64,000 nucleotides of DNA from Singulisphaera sp. GP187 (GTDB taxonomy: Bacteria; Planctomycetota; Planctomycetia; Isosphaerales; Isosphaeraceae). Below are positions 35,625 through 44,185 of this stretch, one piece after another; position 1 is the stretch's first letter; every line of letters starts with the position of its first letter. The stretch is taken from positions 682,001-746,000 of the forward strand of contig NZ_FSRB01000003.1 in NCBI RefSeq assembly GCF_900129635.1, written 5' to 3'. The notes below the pieces were generated by a model, which was not told the origin of the DNA, ran no database searches, and was given only the letters and a program-made list of their open reading frames with translations. Both the position numbers and the translations under genes were made by a program.

Positions 35625-35945
35625 TCAGTCCAATCCCATCTGCTTGTTGTAGGCAAGCGCCTTGGCGTGTTCCGCCTCGGGAATCTTGCCGCAGCGCTGA
35701 TAGATGACGGAGAGAGCCGTGTAGCTGAAGGTATCGTCCGGTTCGAGCTCGACCACCTTCTTGGCGTGCTCGATCGCCTTGTCGGATTCCGCGAGATCCG
35801 CATAGAGCTTGGCAAGCATGCCGTGGCCGATGGCATAAGTCGCGTCCAACGCCACGGCCTCTTCCAGCTTGAGGATGGCTCCGGGCTTGTCGCCGCCGTC
35901 GCGCAGATCCACGGCCTGGTCGTACAATTCGTTCGGTGTCGGCAT
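35625..35945 (-). CDS. Small tetratricopeptide-repeat protein
   Basis: The 106-residue protein contains about two and a half TPR units: ELYDQAVDLRDGGDKPGAIL, YAIGHGMLAKLYADLAESDK, and FSYTALSVIYQRCGKIPEAE (with HAKALAYNKQ following). Such small TPR proteins act as protein adaptors. ATG 35945 is the start that fits the domain; ATG codons further upstream extend it with unrelated residues. It lies 83 bases before the M20 gene on the same strand. Confidence 0.75.
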   Translation of the reverse strand: MPTPNELYDQAVDLRDGGDKPGAILKLEEAVALDATYAIGHGMLAKLYADLAESDKAIEHAKKVVELEPDDTFSYTALSVIYQRCGKIPEAEHAKALAYNKQMGLD

Positions 35946-36208
35946 GAGAATCGAGTCCGGTCGTGAGTTCGGCTTCAACATGGAATCGCAATCGCCAGTT
36001 TCCCTCAACGATTGTAAGGCGAAGGCGCGTCGGACGCCATCGTCTCGCAACGGACAACACGCTGGCATGGCGTTTGCCTGAACGGATTCTTAAAAAAAGG
36101 ATTCCGTGACGAAGGTCCGACTCGCCGATCCGCGCACCGTCGCGGTCTGAGAATTCCTCTCGCGAGCGAACTCGCCGCCCCTTTTTTTTCCCCTTGGGGA
36201 CTCTCCCA

Positions 36209-36985
36209 ATGCTCTTGGCGTTCGAAGATGACGGCCCAGGCCCGGTGGTGGTCCTGCTCCACGGCTTTCCGCTCAATCATTCGATGTGGAAAGCGCAGCT
36301 GGCAAAAATCGGCTCGCTCTATCGTGTGATCGCCCCCGACCTTCGCGGCCACGGCCGCACGGCCGCCCCGACCGGGATCTACACGATGGACGAAATGGCC
36401 GACGACGTCCTCGACCTGCTCAACGCGCTTCAGCTCAAGGAGCCGGTCGTGCTCGGTGGCCTATCGATGGGTGGGTACATCGCCCTTTCCCTGATCGCCC
36501 GCCACCCCGAGCGGGTTCGCGCCCTGATGCTCATGGACACCCGGGCGGGGGCCGACTCGACGGCGACGGCGAACGCGCGGCTCGAGCTGGCGAACACGGT
36601 CGAGTCGAGCCGGAGCAACGTCCCCGTCATCGACGCGATGCTCCACAAGCTCTTCTCCGAGATGACCCGGAGTCATCATGCCGATCGGATCGAACCGATC
36701 CGCCAGATGATGGAGAAAACCCCGGTCCGTGCCGTGGCAGGGGCCCTGAGAGGGATGGCCGCCCGCCCCGATCGGACCAGCGACCTCGCCCGGATCAACG
36801 TGCCGACCTTGGTCCTGGTCGGGGAGGACGACCCGATCACACCGCCCGCCGAGGCCCGAACGATGGCGGAAGCAATCCCCGGGGCCCAGTTCGAGATCAT
36901 CCCCAACGCCGGACACCTTGCCCCACTGGAGAACCCGTCGGCCAGTAATACCGCGATCTTGCGCTTTCTCGCCAGTCTCCCTTGA
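36209..36985 (+). CDS. Alpha/beta hydrolase
   Basis: The 258-residue soluble enzyme has the alpha/beta hydrolase fold: VVLLHGFPLNHSMW (oxyanion hole), VIAPDLRGHGRT, the nucleophile elbow GLSMGG, the acid in LVGEDDPITPP and the catalytic histidine in NAGHLAPLENP. It is closest in outline to 3-oxoadipate enol-lactonase/haloperoxidase-like esterases; the substrate cannot be told. ATG 36209 follows a GGGGA site; TTG 36194 is a weaker alternative. Confidence 0.88.
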   Translation: MLLAFEDDGPGPVVVLLHGFPLNHSMWKAQLAKIGSLYRVIAPDLRGHGRTAAPTGIYTMDEMADDVLDLLNALQLKEPVVLGGLSMGGYIALSLIARHPERVRALMLMDTRAGADSTATANARLELANTVESSRSNVPVIDAMLHKLFSEMTRSHHADRIEPIRQMMEKTPVRAVAGALRGMAARPDRTSDLARINVPTLVLVGEDDPITPPAEARTMAEAIPGAQFEIIPNAGHLAPLENPSASNTAILRFLASLP

Positions 36986-37090
36986 ACGAAGGAGAGAGCC
37001 GGCCCTTGCATCCTGAACGCGAAGCCGAGATAATTCGTCGCTAGCGGGTGATTTGCGACAAAATTCTAGGCTTGAGCAGACCGAGATCCG

Positions 37091-38299
37091 ATGGCGGACG
37101 CGACTGAAGAACCGTTGATCGCGACTCCGGCGGCGCTCGGCGAGCTGGTCGATCACTTACGTGCCTCAGGACGCTTCGCGTTCGACACCGAGTTCGTCTC
37201 CGAGGAAACGTTCGAGCCGGTCCTCTGCCTGATCCAGGTGGCGACTCGGGATCGGCTGGCGGTGATCGACCCGCTCGCGATCGAGGACCTTTCCTCGTTC
37301 TGGGCCCTGGTGATCGACCCGACCATTGAGGTCGTGATGCACGCGGCGAGCGAGGATCTGCGGATCTGCCGGTTCAAGACCGGCACCGTCCCTCGCCGTG
37401 TCTTCGACGTGCAGATCGCTGCCGGACTCGTCGGTTTCGGCTACCCGCTCTCGCTGGTGAACCTGATCGGCCAGGCGCTCCGGATCACCGTCTCCGGAGG
37501 GGAGACCCGGACCGACTGGCGGCGGCGTCCGCTCACCGCGGCCCAACTTCGGTACGCACTCGATGACGTGCGCTACTTGCTCGACCTGGCCGACCTGCTC
37601 GGCTCCCAGCTCAAAGAACTGGGGCGGGTGGATTGGGCTGAGGGTGAGTTCGCCCAATTCGTCTCGAGCATCCAGAATCGCGTCGAGGAAGAGCGCTGGC
37701 GACGGCTTCCCGGGCTCCATCAGCTCAATCGCCGCGGCCTCGAAGCGGCCCGCCGCCTGGCCGAATGGCGGTTCGCGGAAGCCCGACGGTCGAATCGCCC
37801 GATTCGCCAACTGCTCCGCGACGACCTGCTCGTGGCGATCGCCAAGCGGCAGCCGTCGAGCCGGCGCGACCTCGAGGCGCTCCGCGACTTCAACCGGCCC
37901 CACCTCCTGAGCCGGGCGGCCGATCTCCTGGCCGTGATCGCTAGCGCCCAACTGGTTGAGCCCGAGGATTTACCCGAGCCGCCCGACCGCCATGATGACG
38001 GCCCAGGGCTGACGATGGTGGTCAACCTGCTCGCCGCGGCTCTCGCCCAATGCTGCGCCCAGGCGCGGGTGGCCGCCGGACTCGTCGGGACCTCGAATGA
38101 CCTCAAAGACCTGATTCGCTGGCACTCCCAAAATTGCCCCGACTCCTTCCGCCCCGAACTGGCGGAAGGTTGGCGTGCCGAGGTCTGTGGCAAACCGCTC
38201 CTCGACGTGCTCTCCGGCCGCTGCGTGCTTCGCGTGGCCGACCCACGGGCCGACGTCCCCGTCGTCCTCGAGCCGCCCGCGGACCGCCGGTCGAGCTAG
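37091..38299 (+). CDS. rnd: Ribonuclease D
   Basis: The 402-residue 3'-5' exonuclease has the DEDD residues: D32 and E34 in FAFDTEFVSE, the aspartate in HAASEDLRIC and the D-x3-Y/D region of YALDDVRYLLDLADLL. An HRDC domain follows (about 210-290: RRLAEWRFAEARRSNRPIRQ). The C-terminus extends about 60 residues beyond the HRDC domain. It trims tRNA and other stable RNA precursors. It is 90 bases from the downstream epimerase gene. Confidence 0.9.
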   Translation: MADATEEPLIATPAALGELVDHLRASGRFAFDTEFVSEETFEPVLCLIQVATRDRLAVIDPLAIEDLSSFWALVIDPTIEVVMHAASEDLRICRFKTGTVPRRVFDVQIAAGLVGFGYPLSLVNLIGQALRITVSGGETRTDWRRRPLTAAQLRYALDDVRYLLDLADLLGSQLKELGRVDWAEGEFAQFVSSIQNRVEEERWRRLPGLHQLNRRGLEAARRLAEWRFAEARRSNRPIRQLLRDDLLVAIAKRQPSSRRDLEALRDFNRPHLLSRAADLLAVIASAQLVEPEDLPEPPDRHDDGPGLTMVVNLLAAALAQCCAQARVAAGLVGTSNDLKDLIRWHSQNCPDSFRPELAEGWRAEVCGKPLLDVLSGRCVLRVADPRADVPVVLEPPADRRSS

Positions 38300-38388
38300 C
38301 CCGGTCGCTCGCCTGCGTTTGCCTCCGATCCAGCTCCATCGCGGTTTCCCAGTTTCTTTCCCATCATTCAGACGAGCGAGGTCGAGAC

Positions 38389-39228
38389 GTGCAACGGATC
38401 TTGAGCTGCTTCACCAACTGCTACGGCGCCGCGGGCGTCTGGACGGCCGTGGAGCGCATCCGCGACGCGGGCATCGATCATCTCGAGCTGGCCCTTCGCG
38501 GTCACAACTTCGGTGGCCTGGTGATCCCCGACTCGGTCGTGGTCACCGAGAAGGCCGACGACGCCACGGCCCAGTCGTTCCGCGACCACCTGGCCAAGCA
38601 TGAGGTCAAGGTCAGCGGCTGCAACGTGGGAGGCGCCGATATCCGGACCCGCGAAGGGCTCGAGCTCACCCAACGCCGGATCCAATTCGCGGGGCACTGG
38701 TTCGCCGTCCCGCTGGTGATCTCAGGGGCCGGCCAGCCGGCCGACGCCGCCGAGCGCAAGACGGTGATCGACCACTTGCGGCAGATCGGCGACACGGCGG
38801 GAGAACTCGGGATTACGGTCGCCCTCGAGACCCACAAAGGGCCGACCCAGAACGCGGAGGCGATGCTCGCGCTGATGGACGAGCTCGACCATCCCCAGGT
38901 GCGCCTCAACTTCGATACCGGCAATATCGGCTACTACAACGACGGCGTGAACCCGGCCGACGAACTCGAGAAGGTGAAGCACCTCGTCCGCAACGTCCAC
39001 GTGAAGGATAGCCGTGGGGGTTTCGAGGACTGGTACTTCCCCGCCGTCGGCGACGGTGGCGCGGTGGACTTCACGCGGATCCGCGAAATTCTTGACGGCG
39101 TCGGCTTCGCCGGCCCCTATACGATCGAGATCGAGGGGATCAAAGACGAGCCCGAACCGGGACTCGAGGGCCGTCATGAACGCGTCGCCCGGAGTGTCGC
39201 GCACCTCCGCGCCTGCGGCTACCATTGA
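38389..39228 (+). CDS. Sugar phosphate isomerase/epimerase (xylose isomerase-like TIM barrel)
   Basis: The roughly 279-residue protein has an AP-endonuclease-2/xylose-isomerase-like barrel: ILSCFTNCYGAAGVWTAVER, GITVALETHKGPTQNAEAML, VRLNFDTGNIGYYNDGVNP and HVKDSRGGFEDWYFPAVGDG, with metal ligands E, D, H and E in the usual order. Planctomycetes encode many of these for unusual sugar or inositol catabolism; the substrate is unknown. GTG 38389 follows a GAGG site eight bases upstream and matches the family N-terminus. Confidence 0.82.
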   Translation: MQRILSCFTNCYGAAGVWTAVERIRDAGIDHLELALRGHNFGGLVIPDSVVVTEKADDATAQSFRDHLAKHEVKVSGCNVGGADIRTREGLELTQRRIQFAGHWFAVPLVISGAGQPADAAERKTVIDHLRQIGDTAGELGITVALETHKGPTQNAEAMLALMDELDHPQVRLNFDTGNIGYYNDGVNPADELEKVKHLVRNVHVKDSRGGFEDWYFPAVGDGGAVDFTRIREILDGVGFAGPYTIEIEGIKDEPEPGLEGRHERVARSVAHLRACGYH

Positions 39229-39389
39229 TTCGGGCCAAAGGTTTGGCGTGTTGAAGTGAACGCAAGTCTGGCCGGCTGCCAGGCTGTGGCCCCGGCCTCC
39301 AGCGGTTTACGTTCGGGTGGATCAGACGCCGAGCCACCCGGACATGGGCCATTCGAGGGTTAACCGCGGTCGCGTCGGTACGACGGTGA

Positions 39390-39569
39390 CTTGCAGGGTG
39401 GGCACGGCCCACCCTCTTCGTTTTCGCTTTCTTGCCGGGAAAGCTACGGCCCGCCCAACAGAAATCAAAGGGGCCGCGATCCACCACGCACTTTGACAAG
39501 CGGCTCGAGAGGCGAGGGCACTCCTCGTTCGCGGCGGCGAAACCAGGTGGGCCATGCCCACCCTCCAAG
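39390..39569. repeat. 180-bp element with 24-bp imperfect terminal inverted repeats
   Basis: Bases 39390-39413 and 39546-39569 are inverted repeats with 22 of 24 positions matching. Each arm contains a smaller GGTGGGC/GCCCACC palindrome. The interior codes for nothing recognisable. No target duplication is evident. It occupies most of the gap between the epimerase gene and the small CxxC protein gene and shares its core palindrome and a TTGGCCGG flank with the hairpin at 60214-60275. Confidence 0.65.
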
Positions 39570-39621
39570 ATTTTTGGCCGGCGAGGGTGAGAACGTATCT
39601 TCGCGTTCAAACGAGCCGCGA

Positions 39622-39855
39622 TCAGATCCCGCGTAGGTCCGATTCGTCGGGCAGGAGGACCATGACTCCCCCCTCCAAATCGATCAAATACCAGGCCTTA
39701 CACAACTCGCAGGTCCCCAGCATCCGGCCTGGAAGTTCGATATCAAGCTGGTGTCGCTCCAACTCTTCGTCGCACTTCTCGCAATGGATGTCCAAACATT
39801 CATCGAAGCGGAGCGGCAGGCGGACCAGGTCCATGGCAACGAACACCGAATCCAT
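39622..39855 (-). CDS. Small two-CxxC (zinc-ribbon-like) protein
   Basis: The roughly 77-residue protein has two knuckles, CEKC and CELC, about 22 residues apart, in the context IHCEKCDEELERHQLDIELP and GRMLGTCELCKAWYLIDLEG. This spacing fits a zinc ribbon. Its acidic tail (LLPDESDLRGI) and small size suggest a regulatory or adaptor protein. Two adjacent ATG codons (39858 and 39855) follow GAGAGG; the second has better spacing. Confidence 0.7.
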   Translation of the reverse strand: MDSVFVAMDLVRLPLRFDECLDIHCEKCDEELERHQLDIELPGRMLGTCELCKAWYLIDLEGGVMVLLPDESDLRGI

Positions 39856-40341
39856 CATGACCTCTCTTCTCGAAGACCCCAAACCTTGTGGCTACCAGCG
39901 GACAGTCTGGCGGCCTGATCTTCGCCGCTCGGGCTCCTCCCCACTCCCTTTTCTTGACATAAAGGCCAGCGAGGAAAGCGTTCCGAAACACCGCCAATTC
40001 AAGTCCCCAACCAAGACGAATCCATCGAACGAATACGCCGGTAATTTCGTGACGTGGCATCGACCATTATAAGTGAGAACTGAAGCTGACTACTGGCCAC
40101 TCCGAACCCGCTCGTCGACACGCGAAGGGGAAGCGTTCGACCGACCTCCCCATCATGGATATCTAGGTCACGGTTGATCCATTGTCAAGCACGCCGCACC
40201 GATTCTCAAGGGTCGGGACCGCCGCTTCCACCCCGACGGCGGTCGCTGACGACCGCGCCGAGCGGCCCCGCCCGAATGACATGAAATGCTCATGCTCACA
40301 TTTCAGCATTTTTTTTGGATAGTGCGAAAGGTCGGGATCGG
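39856..40341. other. Intergenic region with a hairpin plus T-run
   Basis: This stretch carries no supported gene. At 40284-40290 and 40305-40311 a 7-bp stem (AAATGCT/AGCATTT) runs directly into eight T residues (40309-40316) in the plus orientation. That would stop transcription running from the left toward the 3' end of the minus-strand porin gene. The porin transcript itself meets this hairpin preceded by A residues, so it is less clearly a terminator for the porin. Confidence 0.5.
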
Positions 40342-42105
40342 TCAGAAGAACATCGCGAACCGCATCCAAAAGGTTTGGTAGCCGTCGACCGGGCTTCGGC
40401 CGCTGAGGGGGATCGGGTTGTTGAAGTTGGTCGTGACGTAGTCGAAGCTGAGTCGGGTGTATTGATTGGGCCACCAGTTGAGGCCGACCATGAAGTTGTT
40501 CATCCGGTTGGTCGACCGTGACGTATCGACGAAGCCGCGGGCGACGTCGCCGGTTCCCGCGTTCAACTCGGACCACTGGGCGGCGATCTGCCAGGCCCCT
40601 GGGCCGTACATATGCTTGCTGGGGATGAAGGGGTGGAGGGGGGTGACGGTGGAGTACCCCTGGAAGCCGTTGCCCATGAAGTCGCGCTCGCCGGTCAGCC
40701 AGTAGGAGGCGTTGACGTAATAACCGCGCTGGGTAGAGCGGCCCGAGGTTGTGCCGTCGGTCAAGGCACGGCTGAAGTTGATGTATTCAGCCAGCAGGCT
40801 GAGGCGACCGTACCAGTAGACGTGCGGTGAGAATACGCTGCGCATTCCGTTGGCGGAGACATTGGAATGGAACGTGGAAAACGGAATGCCCAGGACCGTG
40901 GAGAACGCCGGGTTCGTGGTGGCCTCGCCATTGTTGGAGATCGAGACGCCCTGTTGATTGAGCAAGTATTCCTGTTTCCCGCCGGAGAACCCGACACCGC
41001 CGCCGAGCCCTTCGAGAACCGTCTCCTCCCAACCTTCACCGCGGAACGGCGTGAAGTCGACCGCGCCATTGTAGTCTTGATTGCGGTCGAGATTGCCGAA
41101 CAGGCTGGTGCCGCTGTTGCTGATCCCAGACCACCATTGGATCCGGTTCTTCCAGAGGTTACCGGTGAACATCAGGCCGAGCGGACGCTTGGCGGCCAAC
41201 TGGTAGAGCGGCGAGTTGGTAATGACCGGTTCGAGCGCCGGGCTGAACGCGTAATACTCGTAGAGGGGCGGAGCAAGGCCCTTGCCGGCCCGGAGCGTCA
41301 CATAGTCATTGATATGCCAGGCCAGGAACAGGTCGAGGAGATTGAACGTTCCCAGAAAGCCCTGGACACCGACCTGGTAGCTCCAATCCTTGGTGATGTT
41401 GCCATAAATAAAGGAACGCGCAAATGGGACGTTGAACCCTTGCTCGGTGGTCTGGAGCCGGGCGCGGTCGATGAACGTGCCGTCGACCGTGATCTGGTTG
41501 GTGACGTTGAGCGAAAACTCGTCGTCGGGCGAGCTGAACGAGAAGTAGCCGCCGCCGCCCAGCGGGCCGGTGGCCTTATCGTTGTACTTGTACCGGCCCT
41601 TAATGCCGAACCGCTCAGTGCTGGCCCCAGGGTCGTCGCGGCTGGTGAAGGCCCCGGAGTGGAACCGCTCGGGCACGCCGTTCGAGACCCCCTGGGATTC
41701 GGAAGCCGTTCCCTCGCGGACGCCGCCCAGGCCGGTGGACGCGGCAGGAGCAGGACCGGAGCCGCCGCGCACCGCGGGGGAGGTCGCGCCACCGGGGCCG
41801 GGGCCCGGCTGGACGCCCATCGACTGTACGATGCCGCGGAGCTGCTGAACCTCGGCCTTGAGGGCGCGGGTCTCGGCCACCTCGGATCGGAGCAGCCGGA
41901 GTTGCTCGGCGAGCTCCGCGTTCGACGGAGCCCCGACCTCCGCAGCAGCAGCCGGCGCCGTGGGGACGGACGACGGGGGTGGCTCCTGGCCCACGGCCGC
42001 GAGGGCCAGCCCCAGGAGCAGACAAAACGTGCGGACGATCGGAAGTTCCGACCGAACCGGTGACCGTTCCCGCGCGACGGGCGAAGTGTCCATACGCAAC
42101 CACAT
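40342..42105 (-). CDS. Outer-membrane porin, OprO/OprP-like beta-barrel
   Basis: The 587-residue protein has a signal sequence (FCLLLGLALAAVGQEPPPSS), a coiled-coil-forming segment (about residues 60-95, ELAEQLRLLRSEVAETRALK) and a long beta-barrel domain rich in aromatic strand ends (YFSFSSPDDEFSLNVTNQIT, GLNWWPNQYTRLSFDYVTTN), ending in MRFAMFF with the C-terminal phenylalanine expected of outer-membrane barrels. It resembles phosphate-selective-porin-family proteins. It is divergent from the urea transporter/urease genes across 231 bases, which suggests that it admits urea or a related nitrogen source; this is inference. ATG 42093 is an alternative start. Confidence 0.8.
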   Translation of the reverse strand: MWLRMDTSPVARERSPVRSELPIVRTFCLLLGLALAAVGQEPPPSSVPTAPAAAAEVGAPSNAELAEQLRLLRSEVAETRALKAEVQQLRGIVQSMGVQPGPGPGGATSPAVRGGSGPAPAASTGLGGVREGTASESQGVSNGVPERFHSGAFTSRDDPGASTERFGIKGRYKYNDKATGPLGGGGYFSFSSPDDEFSLNVTNQITVDGTFIDRARLQTTEQGFNVPFARSFIYGNITKDWSYQVGVQGFLGTFNLLDLFLAWHINDYVTLRAGKGLAPPLYEYYAFSPALEPVITNSPLYQLAAKRPLGLMFTGNLWKNRIQWWSGISNSGTSLFGNLDRNQDYNGAVDFTPFRGEGWEETVLEGLGGGVGFSGGKQEYLLNQQGVSISNNGEATTNPAFSTVLGIPFSTFHSNVSANGMRSVFSPHVYWYGRLSLLAEYINFSRALTDGTTSGRSTQRGYYVNASYWLTGERDFMGNGFQGYSTVTPLHPFIPSKHMYGPGAWQIAAQWSELNAGTGDVARGFVDTSRSTNRMNNFMVGLNWWPNQYTRLSFDYVTTNFNNPIPLSGRSPVDGYQTFWMRFAMFF

Positions 42106-42336
42106 CCCCGGTTCCAGAGGTGAGGGAGGATGCCGACCGAACCAGAATACCGATTCTTCCGATTACATCGACTGCTCCAACCGAATCGCTTGACGGTAAA
42201 TGGCGTAATTTCAAAGAATGGTGGCGAGAGACTCTGGTTTGACCGGGCAGACGAGCCTATATTGTTCGGTTACCTCAAGGCCATGCGAGATCCGAACAGC
42301 ACTTCTTGTTGATGAGATTCGCAGGGGGGAGCCCAG

Positions 42337-43299
42337 GTGCAACTCGAGAATTCCATGGATCGAGGCGGATGGCAGCACGGGATCGCCTGGACCTCGACTC
42401 TGGTCGTGCTTCGAGGCGTCGCGCAAGTCATGTTTCAGCCCCACGCGGGAACCGGCTTGCTCTTCGTCATCGGCCTCGCGGTCGGCTCGCCGCTCGTGGC
42501 CCTCGGCGCGATCCTCGGATCCGCGATTGGCACGGGTGTTGCTATCATCCTGAAGTACGACCGAATCGAGATCGGCGACGGCATCTACGGGTTTAACTCC
42601 GCGCTGGTGGGACTGGCCCTGTTGGTGCTGCTCCGTCCGGTGCCCACCACCTGGGTCTTGTTGGTTCTCGGGTCCGCCCTGGCATCGATCGTCACCCGGT
42701 TGGCGCGGCAATTCATGTCGTTTCCGACGTACACGGCCCCGTTCGTCCTGGTGACCTGGCTGGCGCTCGCCCTGTTGCATGGCGTATCGGGCCATAGCCT
42801 CGACACGATCCCTCCCCCCACCCCGCGCACGCCGGTCGGGTTTGTCGAATCGGTTCTGGCAGGCGAGGCCGAAGTCATGCTCGGATCGAGCGCCGTGACC
42901 GGCATCCTGTTCCTGGCGGGCATTGCGCTGAGCAACTGGCGACACGCCTTGTTGGCATTGATCGGCTCGGTCGTCGGCACCTTGCAGGCGATCTACCACA
43001 ACGACCCGTCGGGTTCGATCTCAATTGGCCTCTACGGTTATAACGCGTCCTTGGCCGCGATGGCGATCTGGCTGTCGCGATCGTCGCTCGCCTTGTCGAT
43101 CCTGGCCGCGGTCGTCTCGGTGCCGATCACGGAGTTCTTTCCCAAAGCGCTGGGCGTCCCCGCGCTGACGGCCCCGTTCGTCATCGCGTCCTGGATCGTC
43201 CTGGCACTCCTCGCTCTGGACCCCGTACTCGGAATGACGCTGAGCGTGGGAAGCAAAAAAGTCCAGAGGGTCGACCAACCCGAGGCGGAGGTGTCTTAA
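42337..43299 (+). CDS. Urea transporter (UT family)
   Basis: The 320-residue integral membrane protein shows the internal duplication of UT-type urea channels: NSALVGLALLVLLRPVPTTW and FPTYTAPFVLVTWLALAL in the first half, GLYGYNASLAAMAIWLSRSS and LGVPALTAPFVIASWIVLAL in the second. The repeated xxxAPF and N-S/A-LVG/LAA elements line the channel. It should pass urea down its gradient. GTG 42337 follows GGGGGGAG. ureA starts two bases after its stop, so it is the first gene of the urease transcript. Confidence 0.9.
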   Translation: MQLENSMDRGGWQHGIAWTSTLVVLRGVAQVMFQPHAGTGLLFVIGLAVGSPLVALGAILGSAIGTGVAIILKYDRIEIGDGIYGFNSALVGLALLVLLRPVPTTWVLLVLGSALASIVTRLARQFMSFPTYTAPFVLVTWLALALLHGVSGHSLDTIPPPTPRTPVGFVESVLAGEAEVMLGSSAVTGILFLAGIALSNWRHALLALIGSVVGTLQAIYHNDPSGSISIGLYGYNASLAAMAIWLSRSSLALSILAAVVSVPITEFFPKALGVPALTAPFVIASWIVLALLALDPVLGMTLSVGSKKVQRVDQPEAEVS

Positions 43300-43301
43300 C
43301 C

Positions 43302-43604
43302 ATGCATCTGACCCCGCGCGAAATCGAAAAACTGCTGGTCTATCAGTTGGCCGAGATCGCGGAGAAGCGACGGGCCAAGGGGTTGAAGCTCAATCACCCC
43401 GAGTCGATGGCCGTCCTTTGCGCCGCGGCGATGGAAGGCGCCCGGGAAGGGAAGACCGTCGAGGAGGTCATGGGTGAGGCGGCCCAGATCCTCACCAAGG
43501 CCGATGTCATGGAGGGCGTGGTCGAGATGATCCCGTACGTCCAGGTCGAGGCCATCTTCACCGATGGTAGCCGACTGGTCACGATCCACGACCCGATCAA
43601 GTAG
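43302..43604 (+). CDS. ureA: Urease gamma subunit
   Basis: The 100-residue protein is collinear with bacterial UreA: MHLTPREIEKLLVYQLAEIA, NHPESMAVLCAAAMEGAREG, and IPYVQVEAIFTDGSRLVTIH. It packs with UreB and UreC in the urease core. It begins two bases after the urea transporter stop. Confidence 0.97.
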   Translation: MHLTPREIEKLLVYQLAEIAEKRRAKGLKLNHPESMAVLCAAAMEGAREGKTVEEVMGEAAQILTKADVMEGVVEMIPYVQVEAIFTDGSRLVTIHDPIK

Positions 43605-43670
43605 CCGTCGCCTCAGCGTCCTCCGATCCGAATCCGAAACCGAAGACGCACGATTCAGGAGCGAATACCG

Positions 43671-44156
43671 ATGGCGGATTCCGAGACTCCCCAGGAAGAG
43701 CCGGGCGTGGGCGATTGGCTCCGGCATCCAGACGCGGCGCCGCAATCGACGAGCAAGACCTCGGCCCCAGTCGGCGGCCTGATCCTCGGCAGCGGCGAAA
43801 TCGAGTTGAACGTCGGTCGACCCTCGATCACGCTCGAGGTCCGGAATACCGGCGACCGGCCGATCCAGATCGGGTCGCACTACCACTTCTTCGAGACCAA
43901 CCGCGCCCTGGAATTCGACCGGCCCGCAACTTTCGGGTTGCGGCTGGACATCCCCGCCGGCACGGCGATCCGGTTCGAGCCGGGGGACCAGAAGTCGGTG
44001 CCGCTGATCCCGATGGGGGGGAAACAGCACTGCTTCGGGTTCAATGACCTGGTCAATGGTTGGACCGGGGGGGGACCGACGACCGATTATCGGCCGAATT
44101 TCACGACGGCCGTGGCAAAGGCCAACGCCCTCGGATTCAAGTCCTCGAAGCCCTAA
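43671..44156 (+). CDS. ureB: Urease beta subunit with extended termini
   Basis: The 161-residue protein carries the UreB core (NTGDRPIQIGSHYHFFETNR, ALEFDRPATFGLRLDIPAGT, and IPMGGKQHCFGFNDLVNGW). The core is preceded by about 31 extra residues (PQEEPGVGDWLRHPDAAPQS) and followed by a tail longer than in Klebsiella UreB, which has about 106 residues. ATG 43671 is the clear start; no internal start with a better ribosome site precedes the core. The role of the extension is unknown. Confidence 0.95.
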   Translation: MADSETPQEEPGVGDWLRHPDAAPQSTSKTSAPVGGLILGSGEIELNVGRPSITLEVRNTGDRPIQIGSHYHFFETNRALEFDRPATFGLRLDIPAGTAIRFEPGDQKSVPLIPMGGKQHCFGFNDLVNGWTGGGPTTDYRPNFTTAVAKANALGFKSSKP

Positions 44157-44185
44157 CGGTACGATCAGCGAAGGGGTCTTTCACC

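Noticed and set aside
35542..36276. In-frame upstream extension of the M20 gene to 36276
   Set aside because: The extension is arginine-rich, overlaps the TPR gene in another frame, and would bury the signal peptide. ATG 35541 with a GGAG site explains the protein better.
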